This document shows positions 1 to 7,201 of a DNA stretch of 18,238 bases, one piece after another; positions within the stretch are counted from its first letter, which is position 1; the number at the start of each line of letters is the position of its first letter. This DNA is from Desulfuromonadaceae bacterium UBA2294 (lineage in GTDB: Bacteria; Desulfobacterota; Desulfuromonadia; Desulfuromonadales; UBA2294): contig DDWE01000004.1 in NCBI GenBank assembly GCA_002345625.1, positions 1 through 18,238 on the forward strand, in the 5' to 3' direction. Both the position numbers and the translations under genes were made by a program. The notes beneath the pieces were generated by a model. It saw nothing but the letters and a program-made list of their open reading frames with translations, ran no database searches and was not told where the DNA came from.

Positions 1-997
1 AGGCGGCGATATTGGCATGGGCGGCCTTGAGCCGGTGCTCTGCGGCGAGCACGTCGGGCCGGTCGAGGAGCACGTCGGAGCTCAGGTCGGGGGCAATCTC
101 GCGCACGAATTCGGACTCAACCTCCGACAGGGGCCGCGCTACCAGCGCCAGGGGCGTGCCCACCAGCAGGGCGAGGGCGTTGTGGTTTTGTTCCCGCTGG
201 CGTTCCAGCACCGTCAGTTCGGCACGAGCCTGGTTAAGCAGGATCTCGGCCTGGGCGGCGTCCAGCCGCGAGGTGGAACCGACCTCATAGCGCCGGGCCA
301 GGATGCGGTGGGCCTCCTCGCGGGTCACCACGGTCCGGCGCGCGATGGCCACCCGCTCGTCCAGCTCCCGTTCTGCGAGGTAGGTGTTCGCTACCTGGGC
401 CACCAGGGCGACCCGGACGGCCCGCCGGGCCTCGTCGCTGGCTAGGTAGGTCTCCAGAGCGACCTCCTTGAGGCTGCGCACCCGACCCCAGAAGTCCAGT
501 TCCCAGGCACTCAGGTTGAGCGTGGCCTGGTATTGCGCGGCTACGTAGGAACGGCCGGACATCGACAGGTCGGCCGGTACCCGGTTGCGGCTGCCGTAGG
601 TGCCGAGATCGATGCCGGGCAGTTGCTCGGCGCGCTGGATGCCGAACTGGGCGCGCGCCTCGGCTACCCGTTGCATGGCGATACGCAGGCTGCGGTTGTT
701 CGCCTCGGCCAGGGCCAGCACCTCGCGCAGACCGGGGTCGCCGAAGAACCGATTCCAGGCGATCGGCGCGATCGCCGGTGTTTCCTGGGCCTTGGCGCCT
801 GTGTTTTCGAATTGCCCCGCCACGGGCGGTGTCGGCCGTTCGTATGGTGCGACCAGCGAGCAGCCCGACAGGGCGATCAGGAGCACGACCTTGCTGGCCA
901 GACGACAAGCGGACCGGCCGGAGCACCAGGTCAAGGCGTCCGCGACTCTTGGGGCGCCCGGTGACCGTTCGACCAGCCAGGGTAGTTTCGATTTCAC
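1..997 (-). CDS. Outer-membrane efflux lipoprotein (OprM/CusC/NodT-type outer membrane factor), N-terminal part
   Basis: Outer-membrane channel subunit of a tripartite RND-type efflux pump; 332 codons are visible and the C-terminus lies beyond the left edge. The start is a GTG at 995-997, with an AAGGAG ribosome site six bases upstream. A hydrophobic stretch ends in a lipobox (LIALSGCS, Cys about residue 47), so the mature protein should be lipid-anchored. Family motifs follow: WNRFFGDPGLREVLALAE, SAWELDFWGRVRSLKE, VANTYLAERELDE, NALALLVGTPLA and DRPDVLAAEHRLKAAHANI, as in the OprM class. The segment before the lipobox is long (about 35 residues), so a later start is possible, but no better ribosome site is visible. 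The gene follows the TetR gene on the same strand; partner membrane-fusion and RND genes would lie to the left. The substrate cannot be read from this subunit. Confidence 0.93.
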   Translation of the reverse strand, partial: MKSKLPWLVERSPGAPRVADALTWCSGRSACRLASKVVLLIALSGCSLVAPYERPTPPVAGQFENTGAKAQETPAIAPIAWNRFFGDPGLREVLALAEANNRSLRIAMQRVAEARAQFGIQRAEQLPGIDLGTYGSRNRVPADLSMSGRSYVAAQYQATLNLSAWELDFWGRVRSLKEVALETYLASDEARRAVRVALVAQVANTYLAERELDERVAIARRTVVTREEAHRILARRYEVGSTSRLDAAQAEILLNQARAELTVLERQREQNHNALALLVGTPLALVARPLSEVESEFVREIAPDLSSDVLLDRPDVLAAEHRLKAAHANIAA

Positions 998-1182
998 ACT
1001 TCGCTCCTTTTCAAGATCATGCTTTACGACCATGTTCTCTGCTGTAACAACCTGCAATCATGAAGGTATTCATCATCTGGTGAGTTTGCAGTCGCTAATA
1101 AGCCAGCCTGTGGTGTTTCATCATTGCCGCCAACCTGCTCCTGCTCCTATCCCTGTAGCAAATACAACGTCTGGCCACGCAC

Positions 1183-1830
1183 CTACCATAGCTCCATGAT
1201 GCCTCCTCGACGACTGGTTTCCTGCTTGGAAAAGATTTTTTTCAGCAGTCTCGCCACGTGCAAGGATAGGGTTTCCGGCCATTCATGCTCGGGCCGCCAG
1301 CCCGGCATGAATCGTCGCACCGGCTTTAATTCAAGATAGAAGTTGATCAGTCCGACGACCGAAATGGCCATCAACAACGGGTCCTGATTGGGCTCCATCT
1401 CCTTGACTGTTTCGACCAAGGCCTCGAATGGTTTTGAGAAGACCTCCTCGTACAGCAGTTCCGTACGGTTCTGATCATCCGTCAGGCGTTCACGCTGAAG
1501 AAGCTGCACCAGATCAGGATTGGCCGAGAGCGTATTGATCATGGTGATGCAGAAATTTTTCAGCCGGACCAAGGGGGGCTTGGCCTCGTGCAGCATCGCA
1601 GTCGCCTCCGTTGTGCCGTCTCTCAGAGCGAACTCCATGACCGCGAGATACAGTTTCTGTTTGTCTGGGAAATAGTAGTACAACGCGGCGGGCTGGACCC
1701 CGACCTCGGCCGCAAGCTGACGCATTGAAACACCATCGTAGCCATATCTCGCAAATAGGCGCACTGAAGCCGTAAGGATATTCCCCCGCGTTTCATTTTT
1801 CTGGCTGACGCGCATCATAAGTTTTCCCAT
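1183..1830 (-). CDS. TetR/AcrR-family transcriptional repressor
   Basis: One-component repressor of 215 residues, probably controlling the efflux gene downstream of it. The N-terminal DNA-binding domain is clear: ILTASVRLFARYGYDGVSM, then RQLAAEVGVQPAALYYYF and PDKQKLYLAVME, the classic TetR helix-turn-helix followed by YYYF. The C-terminal ligand domain is divergent, with a Trp/Pro-rich end (MPGWRPEHEWPE) and a basic tail. The ATG at 1828-1830 was chosen. The frame stays open to a TTG at 1881, and in-frame ATGs at 1818 and 1815 follow a weak GGGA, so the start is uncertain by a few codons. A palindrome overlapping a sigma70-like promoter lies about 95-127 bases upstream, consistent with autorepression. 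The 185 bases between it and the efflux gene hold no gene I can support. Confidence 0.92.
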   Translation of the reverse strand: MGKLMMRVSQKNETRGNILTASVRLFARYGYDGVSMRQLAAEVGVQPAALYYYFPDKQKLYLAVMEFALRDGTTEATAMLHEAKPPLVRLKNFCITMINTLSANPDLVQLLQRERLTDDQNRTELLYEEVFSKPFEALVETVKEMEPNQDPLLMAISVVGLINFYLELKPVRRFMPGWRPEHEWPETLSLHVARLLKKIFSKQETSRRGGIMELW

Positions 1831-1924
1831 ACAAAAAGGTGCCCAATTTTCGTAAAACCGCAACGCACTGGCACCCAACAACTCCGAAAAGTGCCAGATT
1901 CCATATCTAGACCGGCACGGTGCG

Positions 1925-1957
1925 TTTATATTTTAACGAACGTACAATATAAATCAA
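1925..1957 (-). promoter_or_regulatory. Promoter and palindromic operator for the TetR gene
   Basis: On the minus strand a TTGATT -35 box (1957-1952) and a TAAAAT -10 box (1935-1930) are separated by 16 bases. A perfect 8-bp inverted repeat, TTTATATT at 1925-1932 and AATATAAA at 1946-1953, spans the same interval, with an AACGAACGT core between. An operator sitting on the promoter is the usual arrangement for TetR autorepression. The boxes and repeat are seen directly; binding by this TetR is inferred. Confidence 0.6.
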
Positions 1958-2041
1958 CTGCTGTCGTCGGAGTGGGCGAGCGTTTGCTTTTCTTGGCGGC
2001 AGGCCGGAGTAAGAAACCTGAGCCATCCGCTTCCTGTCAAA

Positions 2042-2536
2042 TCAAACATTGGCTCTGGAGGTGGAAACCATCTTCTCAAATCGATCGTCTAAAAATCGCT
2101 CAACCTCCCCCCGGTTACGCCGGCAAGGTTTGTGGCGTCCGCTCAACCAGTCGGACAACTGCTCGGGGTTACGGCCCATCTCAGCACCAAGTTGTTCTAA
2201 CGTGAGTCCTTTGACCTGCCTGTACCAAGCCAGCCTTTCCATCAGGCCCTCGGGGTGAGGGAGGGGATTATAGCCGAGGAAATTGATAATTTTCGGCATG
2301 TACCCCAATGCTATGGACGACCAGCCATTCTCCCAATTCCAAATTGTTGAGGAAGTCACACCGATCTGAATTGCGACATCTTTTTGGTACAATCCAAGCT
2401 CTAATCGGCGGCGACGCATGTGATCGCCGAGGGTGATGGGGTCTTGGGTGAGTTCTTCAGGTGGTTGAATTTGAAGGGGAATTTCGATTTTGTGCGGGGT
2501 TTCAGGAGAATTGGAAAACTTGTAAAAGATGTTCAA
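2042..2536 (-). CDS. XRE-family regulator with two helix-turn-helix domains (module A)
   Basis: Predicted DNA-binding protein of 164 residues. The first HTH (about residues 35-90) contains LGDHMRRRRLELGLYQKDV and TSSTIWNWENGW. The second (about 97-150) contains LAWYRQVKGLTLEQLGAEMG and PEQLSDWLSGRHKPCRRNR. The stretch of about 34 residues before HTH1 (HKIEIPLQIQPPEEL region) is also conserved in the paralogue at 15592-16077. The start is taken as TTG at 2534-2536, the most upstream common start in both copies; its AGGGG is too close for an ideal ribosome site, so the true start is uncertain. This codon coincides with the point where comM homology begins on the opposite strand, so any promoter for xre must lie inside the comM fragment. 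Target genes are unknown; control of an island function is a guess. Confidence 0.85.
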   Translation of the reverse strand: MNIFYKFSNSPETPHKIEIPLQIQPPEELTQDPITLGDHMRRRRLELGLYQKDVAIQIGVTSSTIWNWENGWSSIALGYMPKIINFLGYNPLPHPEGLMERLAWYRQVKGLTLEQLGAEMGRNPEQLSDWLSGRHKPCRRNRGEVERFLDDRFEKMVSTSRANV

Positions 2537-3006
2537 ACCCCTGCAAATGCGGATTTCTCGGTGATATCAGCAACTTATGCACTTGTACACCGCACGACAT
2601 CCAACGTTATCGGCAACGCCTTTCCGGCCCATTGCTCGATAGAATTGACCTGCAGATTGAGGTCCCACGGGTGCAGCACAAGGATCTGGCCGATCCGGTC
2701 GAAGGGGAATCATCAGCAACTATCCGCGCCCGAGTCGAAGCAGCGCGCACGATCCAGCGCGAGCGGCTAGCCCCTTATGGCCTTCACGCCAACGCCGCCA
2801 TGGCCGCCCGGCATATCCGCAAGTTCTGCCCGCTTGATGAAACAGGGCAAAAACTGCTGGAGATGGTGGTCGACAAACTCGGCATGTCGGCACGCTCTTG
2901 CAGCCGTATTCTCAAAGTGGCGCGGACGATTGCTGACCTCGCAGGAGAAGAGAACATACGTCAGCCGCACTTGGCCGAGGCGATCCAGTATCGGGGGTTG
3001 GATCGA
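2091..3006 (+). repeat. Direct repeat, copy A (xre + comM' module)
   Basis: This 916-bp stretch aligns without any gap to 15632-16547, with a constant offset of 13,541 bases. In the comM part (2536-3006) a hand count gives about 62 differences in 471 positions (about 87 percent identity); the xre part is more diverged. The homology stops near the last codons of both genes, so the repeated unit is exactly the two-gene module. Orientation is direct, so the copies bracket the copper-resistance block. Confidence 0.85.
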
Positions 3007-3018
3007 GAATTAACTTGA
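2536..3018 (+). pseudogene. comM: comM (YifB/Mg-chelatase-like ATPase) 3' fragment, module A
   Basis: C-terminal third of ComM, a hexameric AAA+ helicase for branch migration in natural transformation. Homology begins at NPCKCGFLGD, equivalent to the NPCPCG region after the Walker motifs of full-length ComM (about 500 residues). It continues through TPHDIQRYRQRLSGPLLDRI, the arginine-rich ESSATIRARVEAAR segment, and the C-terminal Mg-chelatase helices (LGMSARSCSRILKVARTIAD, HLAEAIQYRGLDR) to the normal C-terminus. The nucleotide-binding part is absent and no comM 5' half exists in the window. The frame stays open upstream to 2461 antisense to xre but has no homology there. It has no convincing start and cannot be an active ATPase. 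Whether the domain is still translated is open: see its strongly conserved twin at 16077-16559. Confidence 0.85.
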
Positions 3019-3091
3019 CGATATTTCCATATATGGTGGATCACAATCACCTTCCCGGGATTGTTCTATTTTTTCGAGAGAGTTCAATTCT

Positions 3092-3193
3092 CTAATGGCC
3101 CATGCCGTGCCATGGAAAATGAACACAACCTGTTAAGGTAAGAGTGAATCCTATAAGCAACAAAACTCCGACGACTAGAAAGAACTTTTTCAT
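3092..3193 (-). CDS. Very small lipoprotein with a His/Met-rich tail (33 residues)
   Basis: A complete 34-codon reading frame begins with ATG at 3191-3193, preceded by a strong AAAGGAG ribosome site, and ends in TAG at 3092-3094. The protein starts MKKFFLVVGVLLLIGFTLTL and has a lipobox (LTGC, Cys23), leaving a mature lipopeptide of only eleven residues: CVHFPWHGMGH. Three His and one Met in that tail could bind Cu(I) or Cu(II), which fits a copper locus, but this is inference. Lys-Lys then a long hydrophobic core is a standard lipoprotein signal. It is the last of three small minus-strand genes between module A and the multicopper oxidase. I know no named family for it. Confidence 0.7.
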   Translation of the reverse strand: MKKFFLVVGVLLLIGFTLTLTGCVHFPWHGMGH

Positions 3194-3250
3194 CTGATCT
3201 CCTTTAAGCGTTAATGGTGGTTTGAATCTGTCATCGAGAAAACCGAACAG

Positions 3251-3532
3251 CTAACGAAGGCACTCCATCAGCGGACTAAGCTCAAACCCAATCGGTGCCA
3301 CTATTATCAGCGCTAACCACCCAAGTACGAAAACTGAGCTGAGGCTGAGGAGGGAAAACCAGAGGGCAAAGTCCATATCTGCATGCGGCGGCACTTCCGT
3401 ATGATCAGACTTTTTGGTGTACACTTCAGATGGACTGTGCACGCCCAGAAGCTGACAACATCGTGAGCATAATTTATACGCTCTGCTGACTGGCGCTCCA
3501 CAACCGAGGCAGTTAATATGAGTTAGATTCAT
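3251..3532 (-). CDS. Small zinc-ribbon membrane protein, function unknown
   Basis: Predicted 93-residue protein. The N-terminal part carries two Cys pairs, CLGC and CSRC (CLGCGAPVSRAYKLCSRCC), a minimal zinc-ribbon pattern like those heading many small membrane proteins. A hydrophilic linker is followed by about 30 hydrophobic residues (FALWFSLLSLSSVFVLGWLA and onward), one or two membrane spans. The ATG at 3530-3532 is preferred because AGG lies seven bases upstream and the zinc ribbon begins a few residues later; the frame is open to 3583. It lies between the 87-residue protein gene and the tiny lipoprotein gene on the same strand. The Cys pairs could also bind copper. No specific function can be assigned. 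Confidence 0.6.
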   Translation of the reverse strand: MNLTHINCLGCGAPVSRAYKLCSRCCQLLGVHSPSEVYTKKSDHTEVPPHADMDFALWFSLLSLSSVFVLGWLALIIVAPIGFELSPLMECLR

Positions 3533-3641
3533 AAAAAACCTGTCTTTGACAAAAGCCCTTGAATGGATTTCGGTCGTTCCCACGGAGGTAAAGGCCCGTG
3601 GGCTTCCTTACATCAATTCAGGAAAATTGAAGATACTGGTT

Positions 3642-3905
3642 TCACAACACACCCGCAGCCTCAGGAAAAAGTTTTTTCGAGAAGTTTTCACTGCTGCTCA
3701 ACACATCTGTGGCTGCCGTCCCTCGCCTTTCGGTACCGTGATAAAATTCGTCATTACCTTGTCCTCGAACAGGGTCTCTGCCGAGAACAACCCAGCCACT
3801 TGCGCGCTTAAATCCTTCTATCTCTTCAGTTTCAATCAAAGTGTTAAGCCGAGTCGCTTTAACCATGTCGAAGCGGCCGTCTGGGTACCGAATACGAATC
3901 ACCAT
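3642..3905 (-). CDS. Small conserved hypothetical protein (Geobacter-type, ends near a GTERR motif)
   Basis: An 87-residue protein beginning MVIRIRYPDGRFDMVKATRL, then LIETEEIEGFKRASGWVVLG, DPVRG and YHGTERR. This pattern (short beta-rich start, an IxxFxRSSGW-like centre, a G-x-ERR tail) resembles small uncharacterised proteins I recall from Geobacter and relatives, often present in several copies per genome. The start ATG at 3903-3905 follows an AAGGG site. The residues after GTERR look less conserved and may be an extension created by loss of an earlier stop. It is cytosolic, with no signal or membrane segment. The function is unknown; its main value here is as a taxonomic hint. Confidence 0.65.
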   Translation of the reverse strand: MVIRIRYPDGRFDMVKATRLNTLIETEEIEGFKRASGWVVLGRDPVRGQGNDEFYHGTERRGTAATDVLSSSENFSKKLFPEAAGVL

Positions 3906-4204
3906 CGATTTTCCCTTTCAAAAGTTTTTTTTATTGGCTCCACGTTCAAAGCACCACCCCAAGGGTATCGCCATACTAGGGTTGAATTTGAGGGAATTTC
4001 TTCAATGCACCGTCGGATATTCTACAGCGCGCATTCTGAGAGCCTTCTGTAGTCAGCGACACCTTTCACCCCCTGAACAAATGGACCTTTCTGCTTCGTC
4101 CCAGTATTTAAGCTATTTGACCCCAAGATTCGGGATTATGAGCCTGATAAAAAAAATTGAACCTTTTACTGTCATGCTCAGGACGCAGGTACCATTTGAA
4201 AGGA
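3906..4204. other. Intergenic stretch without a supported gene
   Basis: The open frames here have no recognisable protein character and no good ribosome site. The stretch is AT-rich in patches, including an A-run near 4148-4156. It probably holds the divergent promoters for the minus-strand 87-residue gene and the plus-strand oxidase leader. Confidence 0.5.
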
Positions 4205-4279
4205 GGCATGCTATTGTTATACAGCTATCATGCCAATAAAAAGATCCGGGGCTTGACCTTCCCCTTGCGGATCTATTGA
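4205..4279 (+). promoter_or_regulatory. Leader of the multicopper oxidase: promoter candidates, two dyads, possible leader peptide
   Basis: Several signals overlap. TTGTTA (4214-4219) and TAAAAA (4237-4242) form a sigma70-like promoter with a 17-base spacer. An inverted repeat GGCATG (4205-4210) / CATGCC (4229-4234) is centred on its -35 box. A second nested dyad follows: AGATCC (4242-4247) with GGATCT (4269-4274), and inside it GGGG with CCCC (4248-4251, 4261-4264). Its loop contains CTTGACCTTCCCC, which resembles the left half of a CueR-type copper box, though the right half does not match. A 23-codon frame (ATG 4208 or TTG 4214, behind AGGAGG, to TGA 4279) runs through the dyads. Copper control is likely from context, but which element acts is undetermined. 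Confidence 0.45.
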
Positions 4280-4304
4280 GTTTGCAAATTCAAGGAGGCG
4301 TCAG

Positions 4305-6731
4305 ATGTTTCTTCACGTAGAAAAAGCTCTCGCGACGATTTTACTGTTAGCCACGCTACTGAGCCCCGTATGGGCGAGAGCTGCAACCGTCGAATATGAC
4401 CTCACTATTGCCGAAAATGAAGTCAACTACAGCGGCCGCCCCGCACAGGCGATGACCGTTAACGGCGGCATCCCCGGTCCGGTGTTGGAGTTTACCGAAG
4501 GGGATCTGGCGCGTATCCGGGTGCATAACGCCATGTCGATCGAGACTTCAGTGCACTGGCACGGAGTTCTGGTGCCGCCGGAGATGGACGGGGTGCCGTT
4601 GGTCAGTTTCCCGCCGATTGCCCCCGGATCAACTTTTACTTACGAATTTCCCATCCGTCAGAGCGGCACCTACTGGTACCATTCGCATACCAGTCTGCAG
4701 GAACAGAGCGGGGTTTACGGTGCCATCAAGATTCTGCCGCGATCAGAAGACCATACCGCTGATCTCGATCGGGTGGTGATGCTGTCGGACTGGACCGATG
4801 TCGAACCGCACGAGGTGCTGCGCACCCTGAAACGGGGGAGCGACTGGATGGCGCTCGAAAAGGGGAGCGCCCAGAGCATTTTTGGAGCGATGAAACTGGG
4901 CATGCTGGGCGACTATTTCGCCCGGGAACTGCAGCGGATGCCGGCCATGGACATCGCGGACATCTCCTACGACCGCTTTCTGGCCAATGGACAACCGGAA
5001 CTGACCATGGCCGATGCGGGTGGTAAAACGCTCCGCCTGCGGATCGTCAACGGCGGTGCCGGAACCAACTTTTATCTGGAATACAGCGGCGGACCGATGA
5101 CCATCATCTCCGCCGACGGGCAGCCGGTTGAACCCGTTGAGGAAACCCGCTTTTTGATTGCTATCGCTGAAACCTACGATGTGCTGGTCAGGGTTCCGGC
5201 AGACGGCGCCTTTGAACTGCGCGCCACCGCCCAGGACGGCTCCGGCTACGCCTCGATTTGGCTCGGCGCCGGAGAGCGTTACGCCGCGCCGGATATCCCG
5301 AAGCCGAACCTCTACCAGGGGATGGGGAGCGCCAGCCTTCGGCAGGTCTTCGTCCTGACGCCAGCCGGGACCATGGGGATGAGCGACAACGAGGTCAGGG
5401 GCGGCAAATTCGATACCCCGGGCATGGCAGGGATGTCGATGGAGATGGAGGGGATGGACCATGGTTCCGGCATGGCGCCAATGGTCATGCCCGGGATGGA
5501 TCACAGCAGTCAAGAGATGAGGGCAGGCAGTATGTCTAAAGAGGTTCCTCAAGCGGAGCTGGAGTCCCTGTTTGACGAGCCGCAAACGGCTGTGACATCA
5601 CTGGCAAAAGGGCGCGGGACGGAGCATGCAGGGCATATGCTGCCGGCCATGCAGAACGCACCGACAGGGGAAATTGCGGCTGGCCATAGCGGCAAACGCT
5701 TTGGCTCAAACTTTCGCCCCCTGGCTGCCGATGTTTCCTCTGCGGGACCGCTGGCAGTCGACGGCATGAGCGCCGCGCGCCCCTGGCCCCCTTATGAAAA
5801 GCTCCGCGCGCCCCGCTCCACCTCCCTGCCGGCCGGCAAGCCGGTTCGCGAAATCCGTCTGACCCTCGACGGCGATATGGAGCGCTACGTCTGGTTCCTC
5901 AACAACAAGCCTCTTTCGGAGAGCGATGCCATCCGCATCCGGGAAGGTGAGGTGGTGCGCTTCATCATGATCAACCGCACCATGATGCACCACCCGATGC
6001 ACCTACACGGCCACTTCTTCCGGGTCCTCAACGGCCAGGGGGATCACGCCCCCCTCAAGCACACCGTCGATGTCGCCCCCATGTCAACCACGGTCATCGA
6101 GTTCGACGCCAACGAGGTCGGCGACTGGTTCTTCCACTGCCATCTTCTCTACCATATGAAGAGCGGCATGGCCCGGGTGGTCAGCTATGAAAATTTCACC
6201 TTGAATCCCCAGTTGGCGGCAATCAGGCCGAAGCTCTACCAGGATTCCTCGTACGCCTGGGGCCAGGCGGAGATTCTCAGCAACATGAGCGAAGGGTTCG
6301 TCACAACCGCGAACACCCGCAACAATCTGAGTGCCGAGTGGGAAATCGGCTGGGGGCAGGTCGATGAGACCGAATGGGAGGCGTTGCTGACCTGGGATCG
6401 CTACATCAATCGGTTTTTCACTGTCTTTGCCGGTGCCGATATCGGTAACGCCATTGAAGAGGACCGGGCGGTAGCCGGCCTGCGCTACCTGTTGCCGTTC
6501 ATGCTGGAAACCAGCGCCTTTGTCGGCAGCGACGGCGAGGCCCGGGTGACCGTTGCCAGAATGTTCGAGCTCATGCCGCGCCTGTCCCTGGACGGACTGG
6601 TGCAATACGATACCGACAGCTACTGGGAGTACATTGGGGGGATCTCCTACACACTCACAAAGGATTTTTCTTTGCGGGCGCAGTGGCACTCAGATTATCG
6701 CTGGGGGGCAGGCTTACAGGTCCGCTTCTGA
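4305..6731 (+). CDS. Multicopper oxidase (PcoA/CopA type) fused to a CopB-like outer-membrane barrel
   Basis: Periplasmic copper-resistance oxidase, expected to oxidise Cu(I) to Cu(II) with O2. Residues 1-26 are a signal peptide (ending ARA). Copper-ligand motifs are complete: HWHG (84-87), HSH (126-128), HPMHLHGH (563-570) and HCHLLYHMKSGM (611-622), with type 1 ligands His563, Cys612, His617 and Met622. A Met/His-rich insert at about 373-410 (MAGMSMEMEGMDHGSGM) probably delivers copper. After the oxidase ends near 635, about 170 residues resemble the beta-barrel of CopB/PcoB: NLSAEWEIGWGQ, GLRYLLPFMLETSAFVGSDG and a terminal VRF, the usual last-strand Phe of outer-membrane proteins. CopA and CopB are normally separate proteins, so this 808-residue chain is an apparent fusion. 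The start ATG has an AAGGAGG site. The DUF302 gene follows after 35 bases. Confidence 0.93.
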   Translation: MFLHVEKALATILLLATLLSPVWARAATVEYDLTIAENEVNYSGRPAQAMTVNGGIPGPVLEFTEGDLARIRVHNAMSIETSVHWHGVLVPPEMDGVPLVSFPPIAPGSTFTYEFPIRQSGTYWYHSHTSLQEQSGVYGAIKILPRSEDHTADLDRVVMLSDWTDVEPHEVLRTLKRGSDWMALEKGSAQSIFGAMKLGMLGDYFARELQRMPAMDIADISYDRFLANGQPELTMADAGGKTLRLRIVNGGAGTNFYLEYSGGPMTIISADGQPVEPVEETRFLIAIAETYDVLVRVPADGAFELRATAQDGSGYASIWLGAGERYAAPDIPKPNLYQGMGSASLRQVFVLTPAGTMGMSDNEVRGGKFDTPGMAGMSMEMEGMDHGSGMAPMVMPGMDHSSQEMRAGSMSKEVPQAELESLFDEPQTAVTSLAKGRGTEHAGHMLPAMQNAPTGEIAAGHSGKRFGSNFRPLAADVSSAGPLAVDGMSAARPWPPYEKLRAPRSTSLPAGKPVREIRLTLDGDMERYVWFLNNKPLSESDAIRIREGEVVRFIMINRTMMHHPMHLHGHFFRVLNGQGDHAPLKHTVDVAPMSTTVIEFDANEVGDWFFHCHLLYHMKSGMARVVSYENFTLNPQLAAIRPKLYQDSSYAWGQAEILSNMSEGFVTTANTRNNLSAEWEIGWGQVDETEWEALLTWDRYINRFFTVFAGADIGNAIEEDRAVAGLRYLLPFMLETSAFVGSDGEARVTVARMFELMPRLSLDGLVQYDTDSYWEYIGGISYTLTKDFSLRAQWHSDYRWGAGLQVRF

Positions 6732-6766
6732 AACTGAAAAAAGTTGTTTGGGGAGGAGATGATTCT

Positions 6767-7153
6767 ATGGACTATCATTTCAGTCGACAATTGAACATGG
6801 CTTTCGCGGAAGCTGAAACGCTGGTGATCAGCAAGCTGGCGGAGGAAGGGTTCGGGATCCTGACCGAGATCGATGTGCAGGCGACTCTGAAAAAGAAACT
6901 GGGAGTTGATTTTACACCCTACAAAATTCTCGGCGCCTGTAACCCGCAATTTGCACACCAGGCTTTACAGGTTGAACCAAGAATCGGCACCATGCTGCCT
7001 TGCAATGTCATTCTGCGTGAGCTGACGGGAGGGGTCATCGAAGTATCAGCCGTTGATCCCCTCGCCTCGATGCAGGCGATTGACAACCCGGAACTCTGGG
7101 CGGTTGCCGGACAGGTGCGGGACAAACTGCAGCGGGTAATTGCGGCGCTCTGA
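6767..7153 (+). CDS. DUF302 domain protein
   Basis: A 128-residue protein of the DUF302 family, whose biochemical role is not established; members often accompany metal and sulfur-oxidation genes. Typical features are present: an N-terminal strand then helix (FAEAETLVISKLAEEGFGIL), TEIDVQATLKKKLGVDFTPY, KILGACNPQFAHQAL, the GTMLPCNVILRE strand and IEVSAVDPLASM. Two Cys, in GACNP and LPCN, are the characteristic positions. The start ATG at 6767 is preferred over an upstream open extension because GGGAGGAG precedes it and the family domain begins there. It lies 35 bases after the oxidase on the same strand, so the two probably share a transcript. No signal peptide is visible, so it should be cytosolic. 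Confidence 0.88.
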   Translation: MDYHFSRQLNMAFAEAETLVISKLAEEGFGILTEIDVQATLKKKLGVDFTPYKILGACNPQFAHQALQVEPRIGTMLPCNVILRELTGGVIEVSAVDPLASMQAIDNPELWAVAGQVRDKLQRVIAAL

Positions 7154-7201
7154 GGTCAGCGGGCAACCGGGCGATGATGAGTCCCCGCATAAAGCCAACG
7201 C

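Noticed and set aside
285..926. 213-codon minus-strand frame, Arg/Pro/Gly-rich.
   Set aside because: It is a shadow of the efflux lipoprotein gene in another frame; the real frame has lipobox and family motifs.
3071..3097. Small inverted repeat AGAGA/TCTCT near the end of the tiny lipoprotein gene, considered as a terminator.
   Set aside because: Only five base pairs, and the homopolymer next to it is an A-run, not a T-run, in the direction of that gene.
3546..4239. Overlapping plus-strand frames of 168 and 132 codons.
   Set aside because: They lie opposite the 87-residue conserved gene or in the intergenic region, start far from ribosome sites and show no protein-like pattern.
4743..5585. 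280-codon minus-strand frame opposite the multicopper oxidase.
   Set aside because: Antisense shadow; the plus strand has all oxidase motifs.
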